DNA of 64,000 nt. It comes from Rhizomicrobium electricum (GTDB lineage: Bacteria > Pseudomonadota > Alphaproteobacteria > Micropepsales > Micropepsaceae). Under the pieces are notes generated by a model. That model was not told the DNA's origin. It worked only from the letters and a program-made list of their open reading frames with translations, and did no database searches. The stretch lies in assembly GCF_011762045.1 (NCBI RefSeq), contig NZ_JAASQS010000001.1, positions 397,868-461,867 of the forward strand, given 5' to 3'. A program made the translations under genes and the position numbers. This document shows positions 43,941-54,482 of the stretch, in pieces (position 1 is the first letter of the stretch; the number at the start of each line of letters is the position of its first letter).

Positions 43941-43958
43941 GATAACAAACGGAAAGTG

Positions 43959-43985
43959 CCGCAGGGACAGTTCCTGCCCCTGCGG
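43959..43985 (-). terminator. probable terminator of aceA-glcB
   Basis: CCGCAGGG (43959-43966) pairs with CCCTGCGG (43978-43985). It lies 8 bases after the malate synthase stop on the minus strand. The tail (CACTTTCCGTTTGTT) is only moderately T-rich. Confidence 0.6.
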
Positions 43986-43992
43986 TGCTATT

Positions 43993-46185
43993 TCAATGGC
44001 TTGCCTTCACCTCACGGCGGAAGCGATTGAGAATCAGTTCGGTGTAGCCATTGGGCTGCCGGAACGCCTCGAAGATCAGCGCCGACGCGGCGCGGAAGGC
44101 AGGGCTGTCCCAGTGATCCGCCATGGTGCTGTAGGCACGATCGCCTGCGTTCTGCTCGTCCACGATGCGCGCCATTTCCTCCAGCGTTGCGAGGACCTGC
44201 TCGCGGCGGCAGACGCCGTGGCGCAGCCAATTCGCGACGTGCTGGCTCGAAATGCGCAAGGTGGCGCGGTCTTCCATCAGGCCGACATTGTTGATGTCCG
44301 GCACCTTGGAGCACCCGATGCCCTGGTCGATCCAGCGCACGACGTAGCCGAGGATGCCCTGGATGTTGTTCTCCAGTTCGGCCTGGATCTCCCATTCGGT
44401 CGGTCGCGTTCCGGTCATCAGCGGGATTTCGAGCAGCGCATCCACCGGCGGACAAGTGCGCGTCTCGGCTTGATACGCCGAAACATCGGCTTCGTGATAA
44501 TGCAGCGCATGCAGCACAGCCGCGGTCGGCGACGGCACCCAGGCGGTGTTGGCGCCGGTACGCACCTGCCCGATCTTCTCTTTGTAAAGATCGGCCATCT
44601 TGTCGGGCTTGGCCCACATGCCCTTGCCGATCTGGGCGCGGCCTTGGAAGCCGCAAGCCAAGCCGATGGCGACGTTGCGTTCTTCGTAGGCCTTGATCCA
44701 GTGCGTGTTCTTCATCTCGTTCTTGGGGACCATCGGACCCGCTTCGAACGCCGTGTGGATTTCGTCGCCGGTGCGGTCGAGGAAACCCGTGTTGATGAAG
44801 GCGATGCGATGGGACGCGGCGCGGATCGAGGCCTTGAGATTGACGGACGTCCGCCGTTCCTCGTCCATCAGCCCCATTTTGACGGTATTGCGCGGCAGAC
44901 CGAGTGCATCCTCGACGGAATCGAACACGCGGTCGGCGAACGCCACCTCTTCGGGGCCATGCAGTTTCGGCTTGACGATATAGATCGAACCGGTACGCGA
45001 ACGAGCGCGACGGCTGGGCGACGATTCAAGCCCATGCATGCCGATGGCCGTGGTGATCATGGCATCGACAATGCCTTCCGGCGCCGGACGGCCGTCATCG
45101 AGCAGGATCGCATCGGTTTCGATGAGCAGACCGACATTGCGCACCAGCATCAGGGCCGTTCCGGGCAAGGTCAGCGTCGAGCCGTCCGGCGCGGTGTAGG
45201 CGCGGTCCGGATTGAGGCGGCGCATGGTGGTGCGGCCGGACTTTTCGAATTCCGCTTCCAGCGTGCCCTTCATCAGGCCAAGCCAGTTGCGGTAGGCGCC
45301 AACCTTGTCCTCGGCATCGACAGTGGAAACGGAATCCTCGAGGTCCATGATCGAGGTCGTGGCCGCTTCCACGATCACGTCGCAGATGCCGGCCGGATCG
45401 GTGCCGCCGACCGGATGGCTGCGGTCGAGACAGATCTCGATATGCAGACCGTGATGGGTGAGCAGGATCGCCGTGGGCGATTCCGCCGGTCCACGGTAGC
45501 CGGCGAACTGCGCCGGGTTGGCAAGTTCCGACGTCCGTCCACGCGTGGTACCAACTGCAAGCGTGCCGTTCTTGATCGCGAACGACACCGCGCCTTGATG
45601 GGAGCCCGAGGACAGCGGCACGGTCCGGTCGAGGAAATCGCGGGCAAAGGCAATAACCTGTGCACCGCGGATGGGATCGTAGGCCTTGCGCACCATGCCG
45701 GGGATCATGTCGGTGCCGTAGACGGCATCGTAAAGACTGCCCCAGCGCGCATTGGCGGCATTGAGCGCATAGCGCGCGTTGGTCAGCGGCACCACAAGTT
45801 GCGGACCGGCAACCGTCGACATCTCGGGATCGAGCGGGCCGGTCTGGATGGTGAAATCCGGCCCTTCTGGTTCGAGATAGCCGATCTCGGTCAGGAACGC
45901 CTTATAGGCGCCGACGTCGAACGCCTCGTAGGCGTGCTTGCGATGCCAATCGTCGATCGCGGCTTGCAGCCGGTCGCGTTTGGCCAGCAGGGCCCGGTTT
46001 TCCGGCGCCAGCGTATGCAAGAGTACGTCGAACTCGGCCCAAAATGCCAATTCCGAAATGCCGGTGCCGGGCAGGACTTCGTCGTTGATGAAGTCGTGCA
46101 GAACCTTCGCCACCTTGAGACGACGTCGCTTGACGCGCTGGGTTTCTTTGCGATGGGCCGGTTGTATTTCCATGAGAGCATCCAT
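43993..46185 (-). CDS. glcB: malate synthase G
   Basis: About 730 aa, the monomeric G isoform by length. [28 protein letters not shown], the [20 protein letters not shown] stretch with its catalytic Arg, and [13 protein letters not shown] are family blocks; Asp near the C-terminus completes the site. It condenses glyoxylate with acetyl-CoA. Start at 46185 (MDALMEIQ) is preferred: GGAG lies six bases upstream. The frame also opens at 46200, where ATG overlaps the aceA stop. Operon with aceA. Confidence 0.93.
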   Translation of the reverse strand: MDALMEIQPAHRKETQRVKRRRLKVAKVLHDFINDEVLPGTGISELAFWAEFDVLLHTLAPENRALLAKRDRLQAAIDDWHRKHAYEAFDVGAYKAFLTEIGYLEPEGPDFTIQTGPLDPEMSTVAGPQLVVPLTNARYALNAANARWGSLYDAVYGTDMIPGMVRKAYDPIRGAQVIAFARDFLDRTVPLSSGSHQGAVSFAIKNGTLAVGTTRGRTSELANPAQFAGYRGPAESPTAILLTHHGLHIEICLDRSHPVGGTDPAGICDVIVEAATTSIMDLEDSVSTVDAEDKVGAYRNWLGLMKGTLEAEFEKSGRTTMRRLNPDRAYTAPDGSTLTLPGTALMLVRNVGLLIETDAILLDDGRPAPEGIVDAMITTAIGMHGLESSPSRRARSRTGSIYIVKPKLHGPEEVAFADRVFDSVEDALGLPRNTVKMGLMDEERRTSVNLKASIRAASHRIAFINTGFLDRTGDEIHTAFEAGPMVPKNEMKNTHWIKAYEERNVAIGLACGFQGRAQIGKGMWAKPDKMADLYKEKIGQVRTGANTAWVPSPTAAVLHALHYHEADVSAYQAETRTCPPVDALLEIPLMTGTRPTEWEIQAELENNIQGILGYVVRWIDQGIGCSKVPDINNVGLMEDRATLRISSQHVANWLRHGVCRREQVLATLEEMARIVDEQNAGDRAYSTMADHWDSPAFRAASALIFEAFRQPNGYTELILNRFRREVKASH

Positions 46186-46196
46186 GACGGTCTCCG

Positions 46197-47459
46197 TCAT
46201 TCCGCTGCGAACTGGGCGGTTTCGGTGGAATGGGCCATTGCGGTGGTCGAGGACTCGCCGCCGCTGACCGCCAGCGACACGGCGTCGAAATAGCCGGTAC
46301 CGACTTCGCGCTGATGACGCGTGGCGGTATAGCCTTTGGGTTCCGCGGCAAACTCTTCCTGCTGCAGATCGGAATACGCCGCCATGCCACGCGTGTTGTA
46401 TTCGTGGGCGAGACGGAACGTCGCCAGGTTCAGGCTGTGGAAGCCGGCCAGCGTGACGAACTGGAACTTGTAGCCCATGTCGCCGAGTTGTTCCTGGTAC
46501 GTGGCGATGGTCTTCTCGTCCAGCTTGGCGCGCCAGTTGAACGACGGCGAACAGTTATAGGCCAGCAGCTTGTTGGGGTACTGGCGCCGGACTTCGGTCG
46601 CGAACTCACGCGCTTCACCGAGGTCGGGACGGGAGGTTTCCCACCACAGCATGTCGGCATAGGGCGCATACGCGAGAGCGCGCTTGATGCAATGGGCGAC
46701 GCCCATTTTTTCCTTGAGGCGGAAGAAACCTTCGCTGGTGCGCTCGCCGGTCATGAATTCATGATCGCGCTCGTCGATATCGCTGGTGATGAGCTGCGCG
46801 GCTTCCGCATCGGTGCGGGCGATCAGGATGGTTTCGACGCCGGCGACATCGGCCGCCAGACGCGCCGCATTGAGCGTGCGGATAAAGTTTTGCGTCGGCA
46901 CCAGAACCTTGCCGCCGAGATGGCCGCACTTCTTTTCCGACGCCAGCTGATCTTCGAAGTGCACGGCCGCGGCGCCGGCTTCGATCATCGACTTCATCAG
47001 TTCGAAGGCATTAAGCGGACCACCGAAGCCGGCTTCCGCATCGGCAATGATTGGTAAGAAGTAGTCGCATTCGCTCTTCCCTTCGAGATGGCCAATCTGG
47101 TCGGCGCGCTGCAGGGTGCGATTGATACGGCGGACCACTTCCGGGACGCTCGAACTCGGGTACAAGCTCTGGTCGGGATACATCTCGCCGGAATTATTGG
47201 CGTCGGCCGCGACCTGCCAACCGGAGACATAAATCGCCTCCAATCCCGCCTTGGCCATCTGCATCGCCTGATTGCCGGTCGACGCACCGAGCGCGCGCAA
47301 AAACGGTTTTTCATGAAGCGCTTGCCACAGGCGAGCGGCTCCGCGTTCGGCCAGCGTATGGGCGACTTGAACCGAACCTCTGAGCTTCTCCACCTCGGCT
47401 GGACCGTAGCTGCGGCGGATGCCGTCGAACCGTCCCGAACCGTTTGCCATCGAGTCCAT
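46197..47459 (-). CDS. aceA: isocitrate lyase
   Basis: 420 aa. The active-site loop [10 protein letters not shown] is present, with [26 protein letters not shown] and [11 protein letters not shown] as further family blocks. It splits isocitrate to succinate and glyoxylate. AAGGAG precedes the ATG. Divergent from the ScfR-type regulator; the 153-base gap contains candidate operators. Confidence 0.95.
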   Translation of the reverse strand: MDSMANGSGRFDGIRRSYGPAEVEKLRGSVQVAHTLAERGAARLWQALHEKPFLRALGASTGNQAMQMAKAGLEAIYVSGWQVAADANNSGEMYPDQSLYPSSSVPEVVRRINRTLQRADQIGHLEGKSECDYFLPIIADAEAGFGGPLNAFELMKSMIEAGAAAVHFEDQLASEKKCGHLGGKVLVPTQNFIRTLNAARLAADVAGVETILIARTDAEAAQLITSDIDERDHEFMTGERTSEGFFRLKEKMGVAHCIKRALAYAPYADMLWWETSRPDLGEAREFATEVRRQYPNKLLAYNCSPSFNWRAKLDEKTIATYQEQLGDMGYKFQFVTLAGFHSLNLATFRLAHEYNTRGMAAYSDLQQEEFAAEPKGYTATRHQREVGTGYFDAVSLAVSGGESSTTAMAHSTETAQFAAE

Positions 47460-47501
47460 AGCGTTTGCTCCTTGCGTTTATTGGTCTTGTTTAGTATTTG
47501 T

Positions 47502-47554
47502 CTTTTTACAAGAAGCGCAATAACTTATTGAAGAACCAAAGAAACTTTGTAAAG
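47502..47554. promoter_or_regulatory. candidate ScfR/RamB-type operators between aceA and scfR
   Basis: CTTTTTACAAG (47502-47512) and CTTTGTAAAG (47545-47554) contain TTTACAA and TTGTAAA, reverse complements of each other. AAACTTTG at 47542-47549 resembles the AAAGTTTGCAAA-type target known for RamB. Their position between divergent aceA and scfR suits joint control. Confidence 0.5.
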
Positions 47555-47612
47555 CGCCACACGAGGACACGCTGTAAATCGGTAAATCTCCAAACAAGGG
47601 TATGGGCCGCAC

Positions 47613-49043
47613 ATGATTCAAACCCGACTTGGAACCAAGCTGAGACGCCTGCGCGCGGAGCAAAAACTCACGCAAGCGCAGATGGCGCAGCAGCTTGAGA
47701 TCAGCCCCACCTATCTCAATCTCTTGGAACACAATCAGCGTCCGATCACGGCGACGGTGCTGCTGAAACTGGCGCAGCGCTTTGCCATCGACGTGTCGTC
47801 ATTCAACATGGATGACGAGACGCGCCTCGTCTCCGATGTGATGGAGGCGCTGTCGGATCCGCTGTTCGACGTGCATGGCATCAAAGCCACGGACGTGCGC
47901 GAGATGGTGGGCGCCTCGCCTGCCATCGCCCGTGCGGTGCTGACACTCTATCAGGCCGCCCGCCGCAATGCCGTGCCGAACGCGGCGGCGGTCGATACGG
48001 CGCCTGGCGAACTCAGCTATCTGCCGGGCGGCATGCCATCGGAAGAAGTGTCGGACTTCCTGCACGCCAATCACAATTACTTCCACGATCTCGAACTCGC
48101 CGCCGAAGCGCTGTGGAAAGCGAACGATCTCACTCTTGAAAATCTCTACCACGGCCTGATCGGTGTGCTGTCGAAGCGGTTCTCGGTTGCAGTGGACGTG
48201 CAGCCTGCCGACGCGATGGGGAACACGCTGCGCGAATACCGCCCGCTCGACCGGGTTTTACGCATCTCCGAAATGCTGCCGCTATCGAGCCGGACGTTCC
48301 AATTGGCGAGCCAGATCGCCTTGCTCGGCAGTGACGGCGAAATCTCTGCGCTGATGGCGAACGGAAAATTCACCTCGGGGGAATCGGAACACCTTACCCG
48401 CACGGCACTGGCCAACTATTTCGCGGCCGCCGTGATGATGCCCTATGCGCGGTTCCTCGAAGCGGCCCGCGCGACGCGGCACGATCTCGACGTGCTGCAG
48501 CATCGCTTCGGCGCCAGCTTCGAGCAGATTTGCCATCGCCTGACGACGCTGCGCCGGCCGGGGGAAGAAGGCGTGCCGTTCCATCTCATCCGCGTCGACG
48601 TCGCCGGCAACATCTCCAAGCGATTTAACGGTTCGGGCATTCAGATCGCCCGTTTCGGCGCCGCTTGTCCGCGCTGGAACGTTTACGACGCTTTCGCCAC
48701 ACCCGGCATGCTCCGGGTGCAAGTGAGCCAGATGCCGGACGGCTCCTCGTTCTTCTGCGTTGCCAAAACGATCAGCCCAATCGGCCGCGGCGCGCGCGCC
48801 AAGCCGGTCGGAGCCCGCTTGCACCGGCTCGCGATCGGCCTCGGCTGTCCCCTCTCCTATGCCAAGGAAGTGACCTATGCCGATGGGCTGACGCTGGACG
48901 ATCCCAATATCCTAACCCCGATCGGCGTCAGTTGCCGCGTATGCGAGCGGGTCAATTGTCCCGAACGCGCCATGCCTTCGCGCAACTTCAAGCTGGTCGT
49001 CGACGAAAACCGCCGCGGCCTGTCCGCCTATTGCTACCCCTGA
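47613..49043 (+). CDS. short-chain acyl-CoA transcriptional regulator (ScfR/RamB family)
   Basis: 476 aa. An XRE helix-turn-helix is at about 1-60 (LGTKLRRLRAEQKLTQAQMAQQLEISPTYLNLLEHNQRPI). The central IrrE/ImmA-like region (SESEHLTRTALANYFAAAVMMPYARFLEAA) and the C-terminal Cys-rich domain (GVSCRVCERVNCPERAMPSRNF) complete the family plan. RamB/ScfR proteins sense short-chain acyl-CoA status and control isocitrate lyase and related genes, so the location beside aceA supports the call. maeB follows after 12 bases. Confidence 0.87.
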   Translation: MIQTRLGTKLRRLRAEQKLTQAQMAQQLEISPTYLNLLEHNQRPITATVLLKLAQRFAIDVSSFNMDDETRLVSDVMEALSDPLFDVHGIKATDVREMVGASPAIARAVLTLYQAARRNAVPNAAAVDTAPGELSYLPGGMPSEEVSDFLHANHNYFHDLELAAEALWKANDLTLENLYHGLIGVLSKRFSVAVDVQPADAMGNTLREYRPLDRVLRISEMLPLSSRTFQLASQIALLGSDGEISALMANGKFTSGESEHLTRTALANYFAAAVMMPYARFLEAARATRHDLDVLQHRFGASFEQICHRLTTLRRPGEEGVPFHLIRVDVAGNISKRFNGSGIQIARFGAACPRWNVYDAFATPGMLRVQVSQMPDGSSFFCVAKTISPIGRGARAKPVGARLHRLAIGLGCPLSYAKEVTYADGLTLDDPNILTPIGVSCRVCERVNCPERAMPSRNFKLVVDENRRGLSAYCYP

Positions 49044-49055
49044 CGGGAGAAACCC

Positions 49056-51311
49056 ATGGTCTCCGAATCCACACCCTCATTCACCGACGAAGAAGCGCTC
49101 GCCTTCCATGCCGGCGCCAAGCCGGGCAAGATCGCGATCGCACCCTCCAAACCAATGGCAAGCCAGCGCGACCTGAGCCTCGCCTATTCGCCGGGCGTGG
49201 CGGTGCCGGTGCGGGTGATCGCCGATAGGCCGGATGCAGTGTATGACTACACCGCCAAGGGCAATCTGGTCGCGGTGATCTCGAACGGCACTGCGATCCT
49301 AGGCCTCGGCGATCTCGGCGCACTGGCATCGAAGCCGGTGATGGAAGGCAAGGCGGTGCTGTTCAAGCGCTTCGCCGATGTCGACGCTATCGATATCGAA
49401 GTCGATACGACCGATGTCGACGCCTTCATCAATGCGGTGCGCTATCTGGGCCCGACCTTCGGCGGCATCAATCTGGAAGACATCAAGGCGCCGGACTGCT
49501 TCGTGATCGAGGAGCGGTTGAAGGAGTTGATGGACATTCCGGTGTTCCACGACGATCAGCACGGCACCGCCATCATCTGCGCCGCCGGCGTCATCAATGC
49601 GCTCCAGCTCACCGGTCGCAAGATCAACGAGATCAAGGTGGTGGTGAACGGTGCCGGTGCCGCCGGCATTGCGTGTCTCGAACTCCTGAAGACCATGGGA
49701 CTGCCGAACGCCAATGCGGTGCTGTGCGATTCCAAAGGCGTGGTCTATCGCGGTCGCACCAACGGCATGAACCAGTGGAAAAGCGCGCACGCCATCGACA
49801 CCCGCGACCGTACATTGGAAGAGGCTTTGAAAGGTGCCGACGTGTTCCTCGGCTTGTCGGTCAAAGGTGCGCTGACGCAGGACATGGTGAAAGCCATGGG
49901 CAAAGCGCCGATCATTTTCGCGATGGCCAATCCCGATCCGGAAATCACGCCGGAAGACGCCAAAGCGGTGCGGCCCGACGCGATCATCGCCACAGGACGC
50001 AGTGACTATCCCAATCAAGTCAACAATGTCCTGGGCTTTCCCTACATCTTCCGCGGCGCATTGGACGTGCGGGCACGCGAGATTAATCTACCGATGAAGA
50101 TCGCAGCTGCTGAAGCCCTCGCGGCTTTGGCGCGCGAAGACGTGCCCGACGAGGTTGCGACCGCGTACGGTGGCGTGCGGCCGAGCTATGGCGCCGATTA
50201 CATCATCCCCTCGCCGTTCGATCCGCGGCTGATCTCGCGGGTGTCCTCGGCGGTGGCCGAAGCGGCGGTCAAGACCGGGGTGGCACGGCGCGCGATGCCG
50301 GATGTCGGGCATTATCGCGCCGAACTGACTTCGCGGCTGGACCCCTCCGCCGATCTATTCCACCGCCTCACCGAAAGCGTGCGCGCCAAGCCGAAGCGCG
50401 TGGTGTTCGCGGAAGGCGAAGAATCGTGCGTGGTGCGCGCCGCGGTCGCGTTCCAGCAAGCCGGTCTCGGCAAAGCCGTACTGGTCGGGCGCCGCGACGT
50501 CATCAAGGCAACCATCCAGCGCGCAGGCCTCGAAGGCGTCGCCGATCTTGAGATTCGCGTGCCGCATTCGGCGGCGGAAGCGGCACCTTATATCGAGGCG
50601 CTGTACAAGCGGCTGCAGCGGCGCGGCGCGCTGCATCGTGACGTCGTGCGCATGGTGACCAACGACCGCAATATCTATGCCGCGTCGCTGCTCTCCGCCG
50701 GGGAAGTCGATGCCATGGTGACCGGCTCGACGCGCGCCTATGCCGCCGTGCTGGCCGATATCCGCCGGGTGCTCGACACCCCGCCCAACCAGCGCCCGAT
50801 GGGCGTGATGGTGATCTTCGCTAAGGGCCGGGTGATCTTCGTTGCCGACACGTCCGTGCACGAACTGCCGACCTCCGAGCAGCTTGCCGACATTGCGACC
50901 CAGGCGGCGCGTGTGGCCCGTTGGTTCGGCTATACCCCGCGCGTGGCATTGCTCGCGTCATCGACGTTCGGCTATCCCCGCAGCGAACGCTCCGAGCGCA
51001 TCGTCGAGGCGGTGCACATTCTCGACCGCCGCCAAGTCGATTTCGAATACGACGGCGAAATGGCGATTGACGTGGCGCTCGATCGCGAGCGGATGGCGCT
51101 CTATCCGTTCTGCCGCCTGACTGAAACCGCCAACGTGCTGGTGATGCCGGCGGTGCATTCGGCACAGATTTCCACCAAGCTGTTGCAGCAGGTGGGCGGC
51201 GTGTCGATGCTGGGGCCGTTCATGGTCGGACTGGAAAAGTCCGTCCAGATCGTTTCGCTCGGCGCCAACATGACCGAGATCTACAACGCTGCGCTGGTGG
51301 CTTCGCTCTAG
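49056..51311 (+). CDS. maeB: NADP-dependent malic enzyme with phosphotransacetylase-like domain
   Basis: 751 aa. Residues about 1-420 form the malic enzyme ([48 protein letters not shown] cofactor motif); about 430-751 form a PTA-like domain ([36 protein letters not shown]). The PTA domain is regulatory in MaeB and usually not catalytic. It converts malate to pyruvate and supplies NADPH when growing on acetyl-CoA sources. GGGAG precedes the ATG. Its end overlaps the convergent lyase by four bases. Confidence 0.93.
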   Translation: MVSESTPSFTDEEALAFHAGAKPGKIAIAPSKPMASQRDLSLAYSPGVAVPVRVIADRPDAVYDYTAKGNLVAVISNGTAILGLGDLGALASKPVMEGKAVLFKRFADVDAIDIEVDTTDVDAFINAVRYLGPTFGGINLEDIKAPDCFVIEERLKELMDIPVFHDDQHGTAIICAAGVINALQLTGRKINEIKVVVNGAGAAGIACLELLKTMGLPNANAVLCDSKGVVYRGRTNGMNQWKSAHAIDTRDRTLEEALKGADVFLGLSVKGALTQDMVKAMGKAPIIFAMANPDPEITPEDAKAVRPDAIIATGRSDYPNQVNNVLGFPYIFRGALDVRAREINLPMKIAAAEALAALAREDVPDEVATAYGGVRPSYGADYIIPSPFDPRLISRVSSAVAEAAVKTGVARRAMPDVGHYRAELTSRLDPSADLFHRLTESVRAKPKRVVFAEGEESCVVRAAVAFQQAGLGKAVLVGRRDVIKATIQRAGLEGVADLEIRVPHSAAEAAPYIEALYKRLQRRGALHRDVVRMVTNDRNIYAASLLSAGEVDAMVTGSTRAYAAVLADIRRVLDTPPNQRPMGVMVIFAKGRVIFVADTSVHELPTSEQLADIATQAARVARWFGYTPRVALLASSTFGYPRSERSERIVEAVHILDRRQVDFEYDGEMAIDVALDRERMALYPFCRLTETANVLVMPAVHSAQISTKLLQQVGGVSMLGPFMVGLEKSVQIVSLGANMTEIYNAALVASL

Positions 51312-52165
51312 GTGGGGTCGCCGACCCGCGCCAGTACGCGCTGCGCCTGAACAAGGTGCGGCGCGTCCAACATGACGCCATCGAGCGCGATCACGCCGGC
51401 GCCAGCGGCGAAGGCTTGCACCACGGCTTTTGCGCGCGCGATCTGTTCGGGCGATGGCGTGAACGCAGCGTTGATCGGTCCGATCTGCGCCGGATGGATC
51501 GCCAGCATTCCGGAAAAGCCGTCGCGCGCGCCGCGTGCGGCGTAGGCAGCGAGACCTTCGCCGTCCGTGAACTTCGGATACACCGTTTCGATGGCAACGA
51601 CACCGGCCGCGGCGGCGGCAAACAGTGCGAGCGACCGCACCATCTCGAACGGCGGCGTGTAGCGGCCGTCTTCCTCGCGCGACGTCGCCGCGCCGATCGC
51701 GGCAGGCAAATCTTCCGCACCCCAGGTCATCGCGCAAAGCCGCGGGCCGCCGTACTCGCCCAATTTGAACAGTGCTGCGGGCGTTTCGGTGACGATGGGC
51801 AAAACCCGCGTCGCGCCCGGCGCGATCTCATATTGCCGCTCGGCGGCTGCGAGCAATTCGTCGAGCCCCGCAAGGCTGCGCACCCCTTCCGCTTTCGGCA
51901 GCACGACCCCGTCCGGCCGTCCCGGCATGACTACGTTGAGGTCGGCCTCGACAAGAGCCGATGCCAAGGAATTGATGCGGATGAAAACCTTAGCATCGCC
52001 GCGCGATTGCAAAGCGGCCAGCGCATTCGAACGTGCTCTTTCCTTCGCCGCCAACGCAACGCTGTCCTCGAGATCGATGATGACAGCATCGGCGCCGCTG
52101 GCGAACGCCTTCGGAAAACGATCCGGCCGGTCTCCCGGCACGAACAGCAGCGAACGCAGCCTCAT
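51308..52165 (-). CDS. CitE-like CoA ester lyase
   Basis: 285 aa of the HpcH/HpaI aldolase-CitE family. MRLRSLLFVPGDRPDRFPKAFASGADAVIIDLEDSV, VLPKAEGVRSL with a metal-site Glu, MTWGAEDLPAAIGA and GMLAIHPAQIGPIN are diagnostic. Known members cleave malyl-, citramalyl- or citryl-type CoA esters; no citrate lyase partners are present. Its ATG overlaps the MaoC stop (ATGA), so it is the end of the MCC operon. AAGG lies five bases before the ATG. In this context it may cleave a leucine-derived CoA ester; see findings. Confidence 0.82.
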   Translation of the reverse strand: MRLRSLLFVPGDRPDRFPKAFASGADAVIIDLEDSVALAAKERARSNALAALQSRGDAKVFIRINSLASALVEADLNVVMPGRPDGVVLPKAEGVRSLAGLDELLAAAERQYEIAPGATRVLPIVTETPAALFKLGEYGGPRLCAMTWGAEDLPAAIGAATSREEDGRYTPPFEMVRSLALFAAAAAGVVAIETVYPKFTDGEGLAAYAARGARDGFSGMLAIHPAQIGPINAAFTPSPEQIARAKAVVQAFAAGAGVIALDGVMLDAPHLVQAQRVLARVGDPT

Positions 52166-52617
52166 GGCGACCTTCTTTGCAGCAGCACCACGCGCAGCAT
52201 CTCGCATACCACTTCATCGCGCTGGTTGAGCATCTCATGACGGAACGTGACCACACCGGCGTTCGGCCGCGACCGGCTCTCCTTGAGTGCGACAACCTCC
52301 GTGCGGGCGTGCAGCGTATCGCCGATGAAGACCGGCTTGGGCATCACGACCTTCTCGTAACCCAGATTGGCGATCAGCGTACCGAGCGTGGTATCGCCCA
52401 CCGAGAGACCAACCAACAGCGAGAACGTGAATGTGCCGTTGACGAGAATGCGCCCGAACTCGCTTTTCGCGGCATAGTCCGCATCGATATGCATCGGCTG
52501 CGGATTGTGGGTCATCGCCGAGAACAACAGATTGTCCGTCTCGGTCACAGTACGGCGAATCTCGTGCTCGATCCGGTCGCCGATATGCCAATCCTCGAAA
52601 CAGCGCCCCGCCATCAT
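52162..52617 (-). CDS. MaoC-family CoA hydratase
   Basis: 151-aa single hotdog domain. FSAMTHNPQPMHIDADYAAKSEFGRILVNGTFTFSLLVGLSVG holds the hydratase-2 Asp/His site (NPxPxHxDxxYA) of MaoC proteins. Overlaps MCC alpha and the CitE-like gene by four bases on each side. Likely hydrates an enoyl-CoA, possibly 3-methylglutaconyl-CoA or a mesaconyl/itaconyl-type CoA. Confidence 0.85.
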   Translation of the reverse strand: MMAGRCFEDWHIGDRIEHEIRRTVTETDNLLFSAMTHNPQPMHIDADYAAKSEFGRILVNGTFTFSLLVGLSVGDTTLGTLIANLGYEKVVMPKPVFIGDTLHARTEVVALKESRSRPNAGVVTFRHEMLNQRDEVVCEMLRVVLLQRRSP

Positions 52618-54479
52618 TCCTCTCCCGCGATGCGCACCAGTTCGGTTCCTTCCGACACCTGGGCGCCAGTTTCGGCACGCAATTCCGCAACCACACCGGC
52701 GAACGGCGCCACCAAGCTATGCTCCATCTTCATGGCTTCCAGCACCAGCAAAGCCTGCCCGCGCTCCACGCGGTCGCCCTGTTTCACTGCCACCGACAAG
52801 ATGCGGCCCGGCATCGGCGCGGCGAGTGTTCCATCCTCACCTGCGCTGGTACCGCCCGCCCCCTCTGCCCTCGGTGCATTGACGTGCCATGCCTCGCCAT
52901 CCAGGAAGACGATCCGTTCGCCGTGAACATCTCTGATAGCGCCGCGCGGCCGTTCAGAGTTTAGCTCCACCACGTGCGATAGACCGTCGACTTCGACCAC
53001 GACACGCGTCTCTCGCGGTGCCGCAATGCGAAAACCGGAGAGCGCACGCCACGGATCATCGGCATCGGAAGGCAACAACGCTCGGGCAGCAAGCTGCAAC
53101 ACGGGACCGGATGGTTCGGCGGCAGGAATGAGATCGTCATGCCCCGCAATGAATCCGGTATCGATCCTCCCCGCGGCGAAATCCTCGTGCGCAGCCGCGC
53201 GCGCCAAAAACGCTGCATTGGTCTTCACCGGCCAGATTTCGACCGCGGCACACGCCTCTGCCAGTCGTCGCGCGGCAGCGGTGCGGCTCGGCGCGTGAAC
53301 CGCGATCTTGGCGATCATCGGATCGTAGTACGGCGAAATCTCGTCACCTTGTTCAACGCCGCTGTCGACGCGAGCATTCGATGGCAGAACCAAGTGGTCG
53401 AGGCGTCCGGTCGACGGCAGGAACCCCGCCGAGGGGTTCTCCGCATAAAGGCGCGCCTCCATCGCCCAGCCATTGCGGCGGATTTCATTCTGCACAAGCG
53501 GCAGCGGCTCGCCCGCGGCAACGCGCATCTGCCATTCGACCAGATCGAGTCCGGTGATTGCTTCAGTGACGGGATGCTCGACCTGGAGGCGCGTATTCAT
53601 CTCCATGAACCAGATGCGGTCGGCGCGAACGCCTCCGCGCGCATCGGCGATGAATTCGATCGTGCCGGCGCCGACATAGTTCACGGCCTGTGCTGCCTTC
53701 ACCGCCATCGCGCAAAGGGCGGCACGGGTTTCTTCGTCCACACCGGGAGCGGGCGCTTCCTCGATCACCTTCTGGTGCCGCCGCTGCAGCGAGCAATCGC
53801 GTTCGAACAGGTGGACCACGCGGCCGTGCGCATCACCGAACACCTGGACTTCAATATGACGCGGCGCTTCGATGTACTTTTCCAGCAACACACGGTCGTC
53901 ACCGAAAGCGGCTTTGGCTTCGCGGCGGCAGGATTGCAGCGCATCACCAAACGCCGCGGCGCCTTCGACCCGGCGCATGCCTTTGCCGCCGCCACCGGCC
54001 ACCGCCTTGATCAGCACCGGATAGCCGATCGCATTGGCTTCGGCCTCAAGACGCTTGAGGCTTTGATCGTCGCCGAGATAGCCGGGCGTCACCGGAACGC
54101 CCGCCTCGGTCATCAGTCTTTTTGCTGCATCCTTCAGCCCCATGGCACGGATGGCTGCCGGCGGCGCGCCGATCCAGACGAGACCAGCTGCAGCAACAGC
54201 TTCGGCGAAGTCGGCATTTTCGGACAGGAAGCCGTAACCCGGATGGATCGCCTCGGCGCCGGTGCGGCGCGCGGCGTCGAGCAGTCGGTGCGTATCGAGA
54301 TAGCTCTCCCGCGCCGGTGCCGGTCCGATACGAACCGCCTCGTCCGCCTCGCGCACGAACGGCAACCCCGCATCGGCATCCGAGTATACGGCGATGGTCC
54401 TGACGCCGAGGCGTCGCGCGGTACGCAGAATGCGCCGAGCAATCTCGCCGCGATTGGCTATCAGGACAGACCCGAACAT
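52614..54479 (-). CDS. liuD: 3-methylcrotonyl-CoA carboxylase alpha (biotin) subunit
   Basis: 621 aa. Biotin carboxylase domain about 1-445 (MFGSVLIANRGEIARRILRT; ATP-grasp VAGGGGKGMRRV; FMEMNTRLQVEHPVTE), then the biotinyl carrier at the C-terminus with AMKM and Lys584. It carboxylates biotin for the beta subunit. Starts three bases after the beta stop. The context with isovaleryl-CoA dehydrogenase picks MCC rather than propionyl- or acetyl-CoA carboxylase. Confidence 0.92.
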   Translation of the reverse strand: MFGSVLIANRGEIARRILRTARRLGVRTIAVYSDADAGLPFVREADEAVRIGPAPARESYLDTHRLLDAARRTGAEAIHPGYGFLSENADFAEAVAAAGLVWIGAPPAAIRAMGLKDAAKRLMTEAGVPVTPGYLGDDQSLKRLEAEANAIGYPVLIKAVAGGGGKGMRRVEGAAAFGDALQSCRREAKAAFGDDRVLLEKYIEAPRHIEVQVFGDAHGRVVHLFERDCSLQRRHQKVIEEAPAPGVDEETRAALCAMAVKAAQAVNYVGAGTIEFIADARGGVRADRIWFMEMNTRLQVEHPVTEAITGLDLVEWQMRVAAGEPLPLVQNEIRRNGWAMEARLYAENPSAGFLPSTGRLDHLVLPSNARVDSGVEQGDEISPYYDPMIAKIAVHAPSRTAAARRLAEACAAVEIWPVKTNAAFLARAAAHEDFAAGRIDTGFIAGHDDLIPAAEPSGPVLQLAARALLPSDADDPWRALSGFRIAAPRETRVVVEVDGLSHVVELNSERPRGAIRDVHGERIVFLDGEAWHVNAPRAEGAGGTSAGEDGTLAAPMPGRILSVAVKQGDRVERGQALLVLEAMKMEHSLVAPFAGVVAELRAETGAQVSEGTELVRIAGEE

Positions 54480-54482
54480 CGG

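Noticed and set aside
43959..43985. riboswitch upstream of fadD
   Set aside because: The stem fits a terminator of malate synthase; no conserved riboswitch core is visible.
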